Assembly (NCBI GenBank): GCA_937952235.1
Contig: CALFZM010000253.1
Coordinates: 1-50,580 of the forward strand
Reading direction: 5' to 3'
Source of the DNA: an uncultured Opitutia bacterium
Lineage (GTDB): Bacteria; Verrucomicrobiota; Verrucomicrobiia; Opitutales; Opitutaceae
Length of the DNA: 50,580 nt
Part shown: positions 7,615-17,090 of the stretch, one piece after another
Layout of the letters: each line of letters opens with the position of its first letter
Numbering within the stretch: the stretch's first letter is position 1
Translations under genes and position numbers: made by a program
The notes under the pieces: model-generated
The model's input: the letters and a program-made list of their open reading frames with translations, nothing else
What the model was told of the DNA's origin: nothing
Database searches by the model: none

Positions 7615-9405
7615 TCATGACGTCGCGGCTTGCAGGGGCCAGAATTTGGGCACGAGCCAGAGTGCGAGGGCGAAGAGCACCACGACCAGCGGCGCGCCGA
7701 CGCGAACAAAGTCCATGAACCGATACCGGCCGGGGCCATAGACCATGAGGCAGGCGGGCTCGAGCGGCGTGAGGTAGGAGCAGCTGGCCGCGACAGCGAT
7801 GGCGATGACGAAGGCGCGTGGGTTCAGGCCGAGTTGAATCGCGGTCTGGACGGCGATGGGAACGATCACTGCGGCGGCGGCCTGGTTCGACATCGGCTGC
7901 GTGAGGATGACCGTGAGGAGGAAGAACCCTCCCAGCAGCCAAAGGGGCGAATGTCCTTCGGCGGCGGCGGCGACGTGCTGCGCGAGGTACTCCGCGGAGC
8001 CGGTCTGCATCATGGCCTGGCCGAGCGCCAGCATGCACGCGATGAGGATGACCACGCGCCAGTCGAGGTTGCGGTAGGCCTCGTCGGGCGCGACGCAGCG
8101 CGTGGCGAACATCGCGAAGGCGCCCACCATCACGGCCACGGCGAGCGGCAGGACATTGCAGGTCGCCAGGATCAGTGCGCCGGCAAAGATGGCGAGCGCA
8201 CGCCAGGCCCTGGGGCGAGGCTGGGGTTGGTCGATGACGGCGTTGAGGACGCTGACCAGGCCGTCGGTCGCGAGCCGGGCCACGCCCGTGGTGCGACCCT
8301 GGATGAGCAGCACGTCCCCGGGACGGATCGAGATGTGACTGAGTTTGGCGAGCAGGTTGCGTCCGTGGCGGTTGAGCCCGAGTACCTGCACGCCGTAGAG
8401 TTCCCGCAGCCCGGCGCGCCGGAGCGTGCGGCCCACGAGCCGGGAGCCCGGCACGATCAGCGCCTCGACCAGCGACGAATCCTCATCGTTCAGGTCCGGA
8501 TCGGAAAGCTCCACGTCCGGCCGGATCTCGATGCCGGCGGTATCCTTGACCTTCAGCACGTCGGCGCGGGCGCCCTCGACGAGCAGGATGTCCCCGGCTG
8601 CGATTCGCAGGCTGGGGCGGGGCCAGAGGTGCCGGTCGGGGTCGCGCAGGACCCGCACGATCTCGAGGTCGAGATCGCGGCCGAAGTTGGATTCGGCGAT
8701 GGTTTTGCCCACGAGCGCGGAATCCGGCAGCACGAGCACCTCCGTCACATAGGAGCGCACGCCGAACTGCTCGAGCAGGCCCGTGGTCGGGGCGCGGTCC
8801 GGCACGAGGAAGCGGCCGATGAAGAACATGTACAGGAGCCCTGCGATCGCGATGGGGATGCCGACGGGCGACAGTTCGAACATCCCCATGGGCGGCAGCC
8901 CGGCATTGGTCATCAGCCCGCTGATCACGAGATTGGTCGACGTGCTGATGAGCGTGACGGAGCTCGTGAGGATCGACGCGAAGGCGATCGGCATGAGCAG
9001 CTTCGACGGGGAAAGCTTGGCCTTCGCGGAGATGCCGAGCGCGACGGGCAGGAAGAAGGCCGCGGCGGCGGTGTTGCTGATGAAGGCGCTGAGCAGCGCG
9101 CAGGACAGCATGATGACGGCCAGCAGGGGGGTCACCCGTTCGCCCGCATGGCGCAGGATCGCACGGCCGACCAGATCGACGACGCCCGTGCGCACGAGGG
9201 CGGTCGTCATGATCAGCAGGCCGAGGATCATCAAGACGGTGTCGCTCCCGAAGCCGGCGAAGGCATCCCGCGCCGGCAGCAGGCCGGTGACGATCAGGAG
9301 CAGGAGCAATCCCAGGGCGACGACGTCAGTCGGGATCCATTCGAAGGAAAAGCAGACGAGGGCGGCAAGAATCAGGCCCAGGAGAAGGGCGATGTCGAAA
9401 GTCAC
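7615..9405 (-). CDS. SLC13-family anion permease with two RCK_C (TrkA-C) domains
   Basis: A 596-residue inner-membrane transporter of the DASS/SLC13 type, probably sodium- or proton-coupled uptake of a di- or tri-anion such as sulfate or a dicarboxylate. The N-terminal membrane half (residues 1-190) has AFAGFGSDTVLMILGLLIM, the SNTAAAAFFLPVALG motif and TSTNLVISG. A cytoplasmic insert (about 205-390) holds two TrkA-C modules, seen as GKTIAESNFGRDLDLEIVRV and GRTLRRAGLRELYGVQVLGL, each ending in an IxxGDxLLxxG-like strand. The C-terminal membrane half has TQPMSNQAAAAVIVPIA, the second SN(Q/T) motif. The ATG at 9405 is followed at once by TM1. It lies 60 bp downstream of the lipocalin gene and may be co-transcribed with it. 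The exact ion cannot be read from sequence. Confidence 0.93.
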   Translation of the reverse strand: MTFDIALLLGLILAALVCFSFEWIPTDVVALGLLLLLIVTGLLPARDAFAGFGSDTVLMILGLLIMTTALVRTGVVDLVGRAILRHAGERVTPLLAVIMLSCALLSAFISNTAAAAFFLPVALGISAKAKLSPSKLLMPIAFASILTSSVTLISTSTNLVISGLMTNAGLPPMGMFELSPVGIPIAIAGLLYMFFIGRFLVPDRAPTTGLLEQFGVRSYVTEVLVLPDSALVGKTIAESNFGRDLDLEIVRVLRDPDRHLWPRPSLRIAAGDILLVEGARADVLKVKDTAGIEIRPDVELSDPDLNDEDSSLVEALIVPGSRLVGRTLRRAGLRELYGVQVLGLNRHGRNLLAKLSHISIRPGDVLLIQGRTTGVARLATDGLVSVLNAVIDQPQPRPRAWRALAIFAGALILATCNVLPLAVAVMVGAFAMFATRCVAPDEAYRNLDWRVVILIACMLALGQAMMQTGSAEYLAQHVAAAAEGHSPLWLLGGFFLLTVILTQPMSNQAAAAVIVPIAVQTAIQLGLNPRAFVIAIAVAASCSYLTPLEPACLMVYGPGRYRFMDFVRVGAPLVVVLFALALWLVPKFWPLQAATS

Positions 9406-9465
9406 ACCCCATCGTTGCTGCGGCGCCCGGATAGTTCCCAGCCGGAACTGCCGCCCTTGCCGCGC

Positions 9466-10074
9466 TTACGGCTGGAGGGGCCGAGCCGGCCAGCGTTGCG
9501 GCACCCGGCGCAGCTTGGAGACGTCGTACCCTTGGGCGGCGAGCTCGCGTACGAGCCGGTCGTAGTCTGCCGCGGGGATCTCGGGTGTGCGCGCCATGAT
9601 CCAGACGTAGTCCCGCTTGCTGCGTCCGACCACGGTCTGCGAGTAGTCGGCGTTGAGGTGCGTGACGAGGTACTCGGCCTTGAAGGGCCAGACGAAACGC
9701 ATGCCCCAGGTGGACTTGTGCACGGGATCCCGCACGAAGCCGCGGGGGTTGTAGCGTTTCTCCGGCCCGTCGAACCCGCCGGCGTTGAACGTGAACACCG
9801 TGTCGATCGTGCCGTCGGGGTCGAGGCGGTAGGTTTCCACCGCGTTGTACGCGTCCTTTTCGATGAAGGTGGGAATGCTCGCGATGACGTACCACGGTCC
9901 CATGAAGCGCGGGAGGTCGAGGTTCCGGACGGTCGGTAAGGGAGGCATGGTCGAGGTGCAGCCTGACCCTGCCAGCGCTGCCAGCGCACAAGCCAGCAGC
10001 GCTCCCCAGATACGCCCGGGATGGGGGCGGAAGCGAACGGACGGGACCGGAGCGAAGGGACGGGACCAAGGCAC
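9466..10074 (-). CDS. Blc-like bacterial lipocalin
   Basis: A lipocalin of the Blc/ApoD group, envelope proteins that bind lipids or fatty acids. The fold begins with LPRFMGPWYVIASIPTF, including the signature G-x-W, and continues with YRLDPDGTIDTVFTFN, FVWPFKAEYLVTHLNADY and YVWIMARTPEI. The exported segment WGALLACALAALAGSGC ends in a cysteine with a loose lipobox, so a lipoprotein is likely but not certain. No ATG lies at the right place. The GTG at 10074 gives 202 residues with a basic leader before the hydrophobic core; the start is uncertain. It is divergent from the sulfatase gene. Confidence 0.85.
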   Translation of the reverse strand: MPWSRPFAPVPSVRFRPHPGRIWGALLACALAALAGSGCTSTMPPLPTVRNLDLPRFMGPWYVIASIPTFIEKDAYNAVETYRLDPDGTIDTVFTFNAGGFDGPEKRYNPRGFVRDPVHKSTWGMRFVWPFKAEYLVTHLNADYSQTVVGRSKRDYVWIMARTPEIPAADYDRLVRELAAQGYDVSKLRRVPQRWPARPLQP

Positions 10075-10308
10075 GTGGATGGTTCGTTTGAAAGGCGCCG
10101 ACGGAGGCGGCGAACGGCGGATTTTCTCCGCTTGCGGCTCCGACGCGCGTCGGTCTTCGGCTGGGGCGTGGAACGGCTCGGTGTCGCGCAGCACCACGCC
10201 GCGGGCGGCCAGCCAGGTTTCCTCGAATGCAGCCGGACGTCGTTCGCCGGCGTTGCATGTTTTGTCCCGCCCCTCTTCAACTCTCCCGACCCCCAACCCC
10301 GCCCCGTC

Positions 10309-11775
10309 ATGCGACTCCCGCTTTGCGTTCTCCTGCTCGCGTCGTTCGTCCTGCCCGGCGTCGCTTCTGCGGCCGCGCCCGACCGGCCGAACATCGTCCT
10401 CATCTTCGCCGACGACCTCGGCTGGAAGGACGTCGGCTGGCAGGGCAGCGATTTCAACGAGACGCCCCACCTCGACCGGCTCGCACGCGAAGGCATGGTG
10501 TTCACCAACGGCTATGCCGCCGCGGGCAACTGCGCCCCGAGCCGGGCCTGTCTCCTCTCCGGCACCTACACGCCCCGTCACCACGTCTACGCCGTGCAGA
10601 CCACCGACCGCGGGCCGAAGGAGGCCCAGCGGCTCGTGCCGATCCCCAATCGCAGTGGACTCGCCCGGGACAACGTCACGATCGCCGACGCGCTCAAGGC
10701 CGCGGGCTACGCCACCGGGATCTTCGGGAAGTGGCACCTCGACGGGCCGGAGGGCGCGCAGCCGGGAGAGCAGGGCTTCGACACCGTGCACCAGTCGTTT
10801 CACACCTGGAAGGACGCCAACATCAGCGACCCTGCGAATCCGAAGGGCGCATTCTCGCTGACGCAGGGCGCGATCGACTTCATGCGCCGTAACCGCGACC
10901 GGCCGTTCTTTGCCTACGTCTCGCATTACGCGATCCACACTGCGCTCGAGGCGCGACCTGAATCCCTGGCGAAGTTCAAGGCCAAGCCGCCCGGCCGGCA
11001 GCACGGCCACCCGCTTTACGCCGCCTGCCTGTACGATCTTGATGCCAGCATCGGCCTGCTCCGCGACGCGTTGCGCGAACTCGGGCTCGAACGGAACACC
11101 CTGCTGATCTTCACCAGCGACAACGGCGGCACGCAGCAGTCGTCCCAGGAACCGCTGCGCGGCAACAAAGGCTCCTACTACGAAGGCGGCATCCGGGAGC
11201 CGTTCCTCGCGTACTGGCCCGGCGTCACGCCGCCCGGCAGCCGCTGCGAGGTGCCCGTGATCAATGTGGACTTGTTTCCCACCTTTCTCGCCGCGGCGGG
11301 CGCGGCCGTGCCCGCCGGAAAGGTCCTCGACGGCGAAAGCCTTCTTCCGCTGCTCCGCGGCGGCGACCGGCTCCAGCGCCAGGCGATCTTCTGGCACTTC
11401 CCGGGCTATCTCAACTCGCCGGTGATCCGGGGTCGTGCCCTCGACGTGCGCACGGGATTTCGCACCCGGCCGGTCAGCGTGATCCGCCAGGGCGACTGGA
11501 AACTGCATCTCTTCCACGAGGAGTGGCAGCTCGACGGCGGGCGCGCGCAGCTCGCCACGAACGGTGCCGTCGAACTCTACCGCTTGTCCGATGACGTCGG
11601 GGAATATCACAACCTCGCGTCGGCGCAGCCGGCCAAACGCGACGAACTTCTCGGCGCGCTGTTCGGCTGGATCGATTCCACCGGCGCGCCGCTGCCCTCC
11701 ACGCGCAATCCCGCCTACGATCCGGCCAGCGCCACCGCCAAGGGCGGGAAGGGCGGACGCAAGCGGGAGAAGTAG
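10309..11775 (+). CDS. Secreted type I sulfatase (arylsulfatase family)
   Basis: Hydrolyses sulfate esters, probably on a sulfated glycan or aryl ester, in the periplasm. The 488-residue product starts with a signal peptide (LCVLLLASFVLPGVASA). The alkaline-phosphatase-like core opens with RPNIVLIFADDLGWKDVG, where paired Asp residues bind calcium. NCAPSRACLLSG carries the sulfatase C-x-P-S-R motif; Cys75 is the residue converted to formylglycine. FGKWHL and TSDNGG are further family motifs, and the basic tail ends GKGGRKREK. The ATG at 10309 is chosen for the signal peptide. No formylglycine-generating enzyme is in the window, so maturation must be supplied elsewhere. The PhoD gene follows after 57 bp. 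The specific substrate cannot be assigned. Confidence 0.95.
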   Translation: MRLPLCVLLLASFVLPGVASAAAPDRPNIVLIFADDLGWKDVGWQGSDFNETPHLDRLAREGMVFTNGYAAAGNCAPSRACLLSGTYTPRHHVYAVQTTDRGPKEAQRLVPIPNRSGLARDNVTIADALKAAGYATGIFGKWHLDGPEGAQPGEQGFDTVHQSFHTWKDANISDPANPKGAFSLTQGAIDFMRRNRDRPFFAYVSHYAIHTALEARPESLAKFKAKPPGRQHGHPLYAACLYDLDASIGLLRDALRELGLERNTLLIFTSDNGGTQQSSQEPLRGNKGSYYEGGIREPFLAYWPGVTPPGSRCEVPVINVDLFPTFLAAAGAAVPAGKVLDGESLLPLLRGGDRLQRQAIFWHFPGYLNSPVIRGRALDVRTGFRTRPVSVIRQGDWKLHLFHEEWQLDGGRAQLATNGAVELYRLSDDVGEYHNLASAQPAKRDELLGALFGWIDSTGAPLPSTRNPAYDPASATAKGGKGGRKREK

Positions 11776-11832
11776 GCCTTGCCGCGACGCACTCCGGCGT
11801 CCGCGGTCGCTCCCCAACCTGAACCCGACCCC

Positions 11833-13302
11833 ATGTCTACCTCGCGCTCCCGGTTTCTGCTCCCATTCGCGCTCGCGTCCCTGCCGGCCGGCCTCGTCGC
11901 CTCGGCCGCTGCGGCGGTCTTTCAGGGCAACGGCATCAAGCTCGGCGAAGTCACGGCCGACTCGGTCGTCGTCTGGACGCGGCTCACCGCCGCGCCGGAG
12001 GCGAAATGGGACGGCGCCGCCTGGGTCACGCCCGCGAATCCTCCGGGCCAGCGCGCGACGGAGAGCGACTGGAACTGGCGGGTGCAGCTTCCGCCCGGCC
12101 GCGCGGTGAAGGACATGGTGGGCGCGCTGCCGGGGGCGCCCGGAGCGGTGCAGGTGACGGTGGCCGCCGCCGATGGATCCAGTCGCATCCAGATTCCGTG
12201 GACCGATGTCCGGACGGAGCGCGATCATACGCGGCAGTTCGCGCTCGACCGTCTGCGCCCCGGCACGCGTTACGAGGTGACGGTCGAGTCGCGCGATCCG
12301 CGCGGCGTGGCCGGGCCGACCGAACGCGGCTCGTTTCGCACCGCTCCCGCGCGCGACGCCACGACACCGGTGCGGTTCGCCGTCGTCACCTGCGGCGATT
12401 ATCCGCGGCGGGACGATCCGGTGAACGGCCATCGCATCTACGCGGCGATGCGGCAGCTCGCCCCCGACTTCATGGTCCACACCGGCGACGTCGAATACTA
12501 CGACAAGGCCGATCCGTGGGCGACCACGCCCGAGCTGGCGCGCTTCAAGTGGAACCGGCTGTATGCGCTGCCCTACCTGCGCGCCTTTCACCGCGAGACC
12601 GCCGCGTACTTCACGTACGACGACCACGACATCCTGCGCAACGACTGCTGGCCGGGCCTCACGTACGGCGACCTGACGTTCGAGGCCGGCGTCGGCATTT
12701 TCCACGAGCAGACCCCCTCGGGTCCGCTGCCGTATCGCACCGTCCGGCACGGCCGCGACCTCCAGATCTGGATCACGGAAGGTCGCGTTGCGCGCAGCCC
12801 GAACACCGATCCGGACGGCCCGGCCAAGACCATCCTCGGCGCCGTCCAGAAGGCCTGGCTCAAGCGCACGATCGCCGAGTCGGATGCCACCTTCAAGGTG
12901 CTGCTCTCGCCCACGCCGTACGTCGGTCCCGACCGCGGCAACAAACGCGACAACCACGCCAATGTCGGCTTCAAGGCGGAAGGCGACGAGCTGCGCCGCT
13001 TCCTCGGCGCGCAGCCCAATCTGGTCGTCGTGAACGGCGACCGGCACTGGCAGTACCGTTCCGTGGATCCCGTCACGGGGCTGCGCGAGTTCGGTTGCGG
13101 TCCGTCCTCCGATGTCCACGCCGGCGGCTACACGCCACAGCCGGGCGACGATGCCGTGCAGAAATTTTTCCGACTCAAGGGCGGCTTCATCACGGTGACG
13201 GTCGAGCGCATCAACGGCTCCCCCCGGATGAGCGTGCGGCATCACGATGTGGCCGGCGCGGTGGTGCACGAGACGCCGATCCTGCCTGCGCGGGGCGGCT
13301 GA
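11833..13302 (+). CDS. Alkaline phosphatase D (PhoD) family phosphodiesterase/phosphatase
   Basis: An exported metallophosphatase that releases phosphate from phosphomono- or diesters. The 489-residue product has a signal peptide (FLLPFALASLPAGLVASAAAA) and a PhoD N-terminal Ig-like domain (about residues 30-185, LGEVTADSVVVWTRL to GSFRTAPA). The catalytic domain shows FAVVTCGDYP, HTGDVEYYD, FTYDDHDILRND and NGDRHWQY, which supply the expected Asp/Tyr/Asn/His metal ligands. The ATG at 11833 is chosen for the signal peptide; an in-frame TTG at 11779 would add an unlikely leader. It follows the sulfatase on the same strand and probably shares its transcript. A 3'-end hairpin repeat begins 10 bp after its stop. 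Confidence 0.93.
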   Translation: MSTSRSRFLLPFALASLPAGLVASAAAAVFQGNGIKLGEVTADSVVVWTRLTAAPEAKWDGAAWVTPANPPGQRATESDWNWRVQLPPGRAVKDMVGALPGAPGAVQVTVAAADGSSRIQIPWTDVRTERDHTRQFALDRLRPGTRYEVTVESRDPRGVAGPTERGSFRTAPARDATTPVRFAVVTCGDYPRRDDPVNGHRIYAAMRQLAPDFMVHTGDVEYYDKADPWATTPELARFKWNRLYALPYLRAFHRETAAYFTYDDHDILRNDCWPGLTYGDLTFEAGVGIFHEQTPSGPLPYRTVRHGRDLQIWITEGRVARSPNTDPDGPAKTILGAVQKAWLKRTIAESDATFKVLLSPTPYVGPDRGNKRDNHANVGFKAEGDELRRFLGAQPNLVVVNGDRHWQYRSVDPVTGLREFGCGPSSDVHAGGYTPQPGDDAVQKFFRLKGGFITVTVERINGSPRMSVRHHDVAGAVVHETPILPARGG

Positions 13303-13312
13303 CGCCTCGTCC

Positions 13313-13395
13313 GATGGGGTGGAGCCGCCTGTCCCCAGGCGGCTGACGTTCGGCCTTTCCGTAGGCAGCGGCTTGAGAGGACAAGCCGCCCCATC
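13313..13395 (+). repeat. Family 1 two-hairpin 3'-end repeat, copy A
   Basis: Begins 10 bp after the PhoD stop. Hairpin 1 has stem AGCCGCCTG/CAGGCGGCT with loop TCCC. Hairpin 2 is AGCGGCTTG..CAAGCCGC with an enlarged AGAGGA loop. The ends GATGGGG and CCCCATC are complementary, extending the outer inverted repeat. Confidence 0.85.
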
Positions 13396-13489
13396 TTTCA
13401 GCGTGGAAGCACTCAGGGGTGAGCTGAAACCGAACTCCACCGTTGCCCTGCATCCTCTCATCGCCGCCACGTGCCTGCTCACGCCGCCC

Positions 13490-13571
13490 CTTTCGTGTGG
13501 TTCGTGGTTCCCTCCGCGTGCTTCGATGGACCTGCGGGAGAGACCACGAAACACCCGAAGCACACGAAAAG
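13490..13571. repeat. Family 3 inverted repeat, second copy
   Basis: The left arm CTTTCGTGTGGTTCGTGGTT and the right arm ACCACGAAAC..CACACGAAAAG are imperfect reverse complements with a centre of about 33 bp. The theme (ACCACGAAACAC..CACGAAA) is shared with the copy at 2993-3057. Confidence 0.7.
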
Positions 13572-13763
13572 CTCGGCCGGGCGGGCGCCGCATATTCCAC
13601 GGAGTGAAGTGCCGCTCCGGGAGCGTTCGGGGTTGCTTCGGCTCCCGGACTCGCTCTTCAATCGAGCCGGCGGCGGTCGTTTTACCCCTTCGAAGAGATC
13701 GGCGCCACGTCAGTCGCGGCCGGGCGCGGATGAGCCGGCCCGAAACTCCAACCCCTGCATCCC

Positions 13764-16700
13764 ATGACCTCGTCCCTTCGTGCGCCTGTGCGGGCGCTTC
13801 TTGCCGCCGTCCTTGGACTGGCGTTTTCCCCTGCCTTCGGAGCCGAGGCTGCGACGGGATTGATCGAGGGCCGCGTGATGAACCAGGCCACGGGCGAGTA
13901 CCTCGAACGCGCGCGCGTGACCGTCGAGGGCTCGGCCCTCGAAACGTTCACGGACACCACCGGCTTCTTCCGGCTCACGGGCGTGCCCGCCGGCAGCGCG
14001 CGGGTGCGGGTATTCTACACCGGATTGCCGGCGCAGACGGCCGTGGTGGCGGTGGCGGCCGGGACCGTGGCCACGCGCGATTTCAACCTGTCCATGGCCG
14101 CCGGCGCTCCGGGGGCGGGCCGCGACGCCGGCGTGGTGAAGCTGTCGGAGTTCCTCGTCAGCACCTCGCGCGAGATGGACGGCGCCGCGATCGCGATCAA
14201 CGAGCAGCGCTTCGCACCCAACATCAAGAGCGTCGTTTCCACCGACGAGTTCGGCAACGTCGCCGAGGGCAGCGTGGGGGAGTTCCTGAAGTTTCTTCCG
14301 GGAATCACGATCGAGTACGAGGCCGGGGCGCTCGCGCGCGGCATCTCGATCAACGGCGTGCCGTCGGAGAATGTTCCCATCACCGTCAACGGCTTCACCA
14401 TGGCGAGCGCGGGCGGCAACAGCGGCACCGCGCGCGGCGTGCAGATGGACATGACGTCGATCACGAGCACGTCGCGCATCGAGGTGGAATATTCCCCGAC
14501 GCCCGAGTCGCAGGGCACGGCGCTGGCGGGCTCGGTGAACATGGTTCCGCGCAGCGCGTTCGAGCGCTCGCGGCCCGAGTTCAAGGCCAACGCCTACCTG
14601 ATGTGGCGCGACAGCGCGAACGAGCTCGAGCCGACGCCGGGGCCTTTCGAGGGGAAGACCTGGAAGATCAAACCCGGCTTCGACTTCTCCTACCTCATGC
14701 CGGTGTCGAAGAACTTCGGCTTCACGCTCTCGGGCGGCCACTCCGAGAACGGCACCAAGGAGGAATTCATCCAGAACACCTGGCGCGGCGTGAGCGCGAC
14801 CACCAACGGCAATGCGTTTCCGCACACCACGCCGGACCGGCCGTACCTGACCAGCGTGGCCGTGCGCGACGGGACCAAGCGCGCCGCGCGGACCTCTTTC
14901 GGCGCCACGGTCGACTACCGGCTCTCGCCCAACGACCGGCTGTCGTTCTCGTACCAGCACTACTATATCGATTTCCTGGTCCTGAACCGCACGATCACCT
15001 ACACCATCAACCGCGTGAACGCCGGGGATTTCACGCCGTTTCTCACCCGCGGCGCACCCGGTCAGGGCACCCTGCAGCTCGGGAATGTCTATCGTGACCG
15101 GCGCAATTCGACCAAGAGCCCCTCGCTGGTCTGGCGCCACGACGGCCCGGTCTGGCGGATGGAGGCCGGAGTGGGCCTTTCGTTTGCGAACAACACGTTT
15201 CGCGCCGTGGACAAGGGATACTTCAGCAACTCCACCGCGCAGCGCAGCGGCGCGACGATCACGTTCGCCGACATCGCTTACCTCCGGCCCGGCACGATCA
15301 CCGTCACCGATGCCGCGGGCGCCCCGCTCGATCCGTACAACATCAATTCCTACGCGGTCACGCAGGCGACGTCGAATCCGGTGACCAACTACGCCACGCA
15401 GCGCGGGCTGTACGGCAGCGTGCGCCGCGATTTCGGCGGCACCACGCCGTTCACGCTCAAGGCGGGCATCGACCTGCGCCAGGACATCCGCGACCAGCGC
15501 TCCGCCAACTATAGCTTCCAGTACGTCGGCGCCGACGGCCGCGGCAGCACGACGCCGGTGGGCAGCGACGACAGTGCGGCGCCATTCTTCGCCCCGGGAT
15601 ACTCGCAGCGCAGCATGCCCTTCGGAATTCCGAAGGTGCAGTTCCTCGACAACGTGAAGCTCTGGGAGAGCTATCAGGGGAACCCGGGCCACTGGACGCT
15701 CGATCGGAACGCCGAGTACCTCGCGTTCGTCAACGGCTCGAAATACGCCGAGGAGCTCGTCTCGGCGGGCTACCTGCGCGGCGACCTGCACCTGCTCGAC
15801 CGGCGGCTGAAGCTCATCGGCGGCGTGCGCGTCGAGCAGACCAACATCGAGGCGCAGGGGCCGCTGACGGACCGCACGCTCAACTACCGCCGCGACGCGA
15901 CCGGCAATGTCATCCTCGTGAACGGCGCGCCCCAGCTCATCGTGCCCGCGAGCAACCCCCTTGGCGTCTCCCAGCTCACCGTGCTCGATCGCGGCAGCCT
16001 CGTGGAGAAGGAATACCTGCGCTGGTTCCCCAGCCTGAACGTCAGCTTCAACGTGACCGAGCAGCTCATCGCGCGCGCCGCGTATTTCACCTCGATCGGC
16101 CGGCCCGATCACAACCAGTACGCCGGCGGACTCACGCTGCCCGACGACGAGCAGCCGCCCAGTGCGACCAATCGCATCGCGGTCAACAACGCCGCGATCA
16201 AGCCGTGGAGCGCGCAGACGATCAACGCCCGGCTCGAGTATTATTTCGCGGGAGTGGGCCAGCTTTCCGTCGGCGGCTTCGTGCGCGAGTTCGAGAATTT
16301 CTTCGGCAACACCACGTTTCGCTCCACGCCCGAGTTCCTCGCGCTCTACGGGCTCGATCCCAACACGTACGCCCCGTTCGAAGTGGCGACGCAGCACAAC
16401 ATCGCGAGCACCGTGCGCATGTCCGGCGTCGACGTCAGCTACCGGCAGGCGCTCACCTTCCTCCCGCGCTGGGCGCGCGGCGTGCATGCCTTCGCCAACG
16501 CCGCGGCGCAGCGCACGGAGGGCGACGCCACGGCGAACTTCAACGGCTACATTCCGCGCAAGGCCAGCTTCGGCTTCAGCGTCGTGCGCGAACGCTTCAA
16601 TTTCCGGATGAACTGGAGCTTCCAGGACAAGAACCGGCTGGGCGAGGTCGGCGCAGGCAACAGCATCGGCCCCGGCACCTACAACTGGCAGTCGAAGCGG

Positions 16701-16889
16701 GTGTTCCTCGACGTGCTGGGCGAGTACTATTTCACGAAGCGGCTCGGGCTGTACTTCGCGCTGCGCAACGTCGGGGACACGCCCGACCAGCGCGAGGTCG
16801 AGGGCCCGCAGACCCCGCTGCACGCCCAGTTCCGCAGCCGCGAACATGCCGGTTCACTGTGGACCTTCGGCGTCAAGGGGACGTTCTAG
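13764..16889 (+). CDS. TonB-dependent receptor with N-terminal carboxypeptidase-regulatory-like domain
   Basis: An outer-membrane active transporter of 1041 residues. Signal peptide at about 1-26 (ALLAAVLGLAFSPAFGA). A CarboxypepD_reg-like beta-sandwich follows (about 32-115, GLIEGRVMNQATGEYLERA and TGFFRLTGVPAG). The plug begins at about 130 (SEFLVSTSREMDGAAIA, then GSVGEFLKFLPGITIEY and ISINGVPSENVPITVNG). The 22-strand barrel ends in the aromatic FGVKGTF typical of barrel-assembly recognition. This plug type is expanded in Verrucomicrobia and resembles polymer or oligomer receptors of the SusC kind, but no SusD gene is adjacent. Its position after the sulfatase and PhoD genes suggests a shared sulfated or phosphorylated substrate, which is inference only. 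Confidence 0.93.
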   Translation: MTSSLRAPVRALLAAVLGLAFSPAFGAEAATGLIEGRVMNQATGEYLERARVTVEGSALETFTDTTGFFRLTGVPAGSARVRVFYTGLPAQTAVVAVAAGTVATRDFNLSMAAGAPGAGRDAGVVKLSEFLVSTSREMDGAAIAINEQRFAPNIKSVVSTDEFGNVAEGSVGEFLKFLPGITIEYEAGALARGISINGVPSENVPITVNGFTMASAGGNSGTARGVQMDMTSITSTSRIEVEYSPTPESQGTALAGSVNMVPRSAFERSRPEFKANAYLMWRDSANELEPTPGPFEGKTWKIKPGFDFSYLMPVSKNFGFTLSGGHSENGTKEEFIQNTWRGVSATTNGNAFPHTTPDRPYLTSVAVRDGTKRAARTSFGATVDYRLSPNDRLSFSYQHYYIDFLVLNRTITYTINRVNAGDFTPFLTRGAPGQGTLQLGNVYRDRRNSTKSPSLVWRHDGPVWRMEAGVGLSFANNTFRAVDKGYFSNSTAQRSGATITFADIAYLRPGTITVTDAAGAPLDPYNINSYAVTQATSNPVTNYATQRGLYGSVRRDFGGTTPFTLKAGIDLRQDIRDQRSANYSFQYVGADGRGSTTPVGSDDSAAPFFAPGYSQRSMPFGIPKVQFLDNVKLWESYQGNPGHWTLDRNAEYLAFVNGSKYAEELVSAGYLRGDLHLLDRRLKLIGGVRVEQTNIEAQGPLTDRTLNYRRDATGNVILVNGAPQLIVPASNPLGVSQLTVLDRGSLVEKEYLRWFPSLNVSFNVTEQLIARAAYFTSIGRPDHNQYAGGLTLPDDEQPPSATNRIAVNNAAIKPWSAQTINARLEYYFAGVGQLSVGGFVREFENFFGNTTFRSTPEFLALYGLDPNTYAPFEVATQHNIASTVRMSGVDVSYRQALTFLPRWARGVHAFANAAAQRTEGDATANFNGYIPRKASFGFSVVRERFNFRMNWSFQDKNRLGEVGAGNSIGPGTYNWQSKRVFLDVLGEYYFTKRLGLYFALRNVGDTPDQREVEGPQTPLHAQFRSREHAGSLWTFGVKGTF

Positions 16890-16895
16890 AGAGCG

Positions 16896-16925
16896 GCCGG
16901 AGCCCAGGGCGTGATTCGCTCCGGC
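16896..16925 (+). terminator. Possible 3' hairpin of the TonB receptor transcript
   Basis: GCCGGAGC and GCTCCGGC form a perfect 8-bp stem around a 14-base loop, starting 7 bp after the receptor stop. No T tract follows, so intrinsic termination is not established. The AT-rich stretch just after it (near 16938) could belong to the next promoter. Confidence 0.35.
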
Positions 16926-17090
16926 GGAAGTCCCGGTAAATATATCAGGATCGTTACGGTACCGCGCTTACCTTGCGTCCCGAGCCGCGATGGGTTGGTC
17001 GTCGCCTCCCGGCCGCCGAGACCGCTTCCCGCGGGACCGGCACGCGGGGCATCCACCACGCTCCGATTGCAACCACCGACCGCGCCACCC

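Larger units (their letters stand above)
13303..13763. other. 461-bp intergenic region with two inverted repeats
   Basis: The region between the PhoD stop and the next TonB receptor holds a family 1 hairpin repeat (13313-13395) and a family 3 inverted repeat (13490-13571). The remaining 190 bp before 13764 should contain the receptor promoter, but I find no clear boxes. Open frames here, including a long minus-strand one, lack family features. Confidence 0.6.

Noticed and set aside
13710..16847. A 1045-codon open frame on the minus strand across the TonB receptor
   Set aside because: It mirrors the receptor's codon bias in GC-rich DNA, has no family motif, and the plus-strand receptor is unmistakable.
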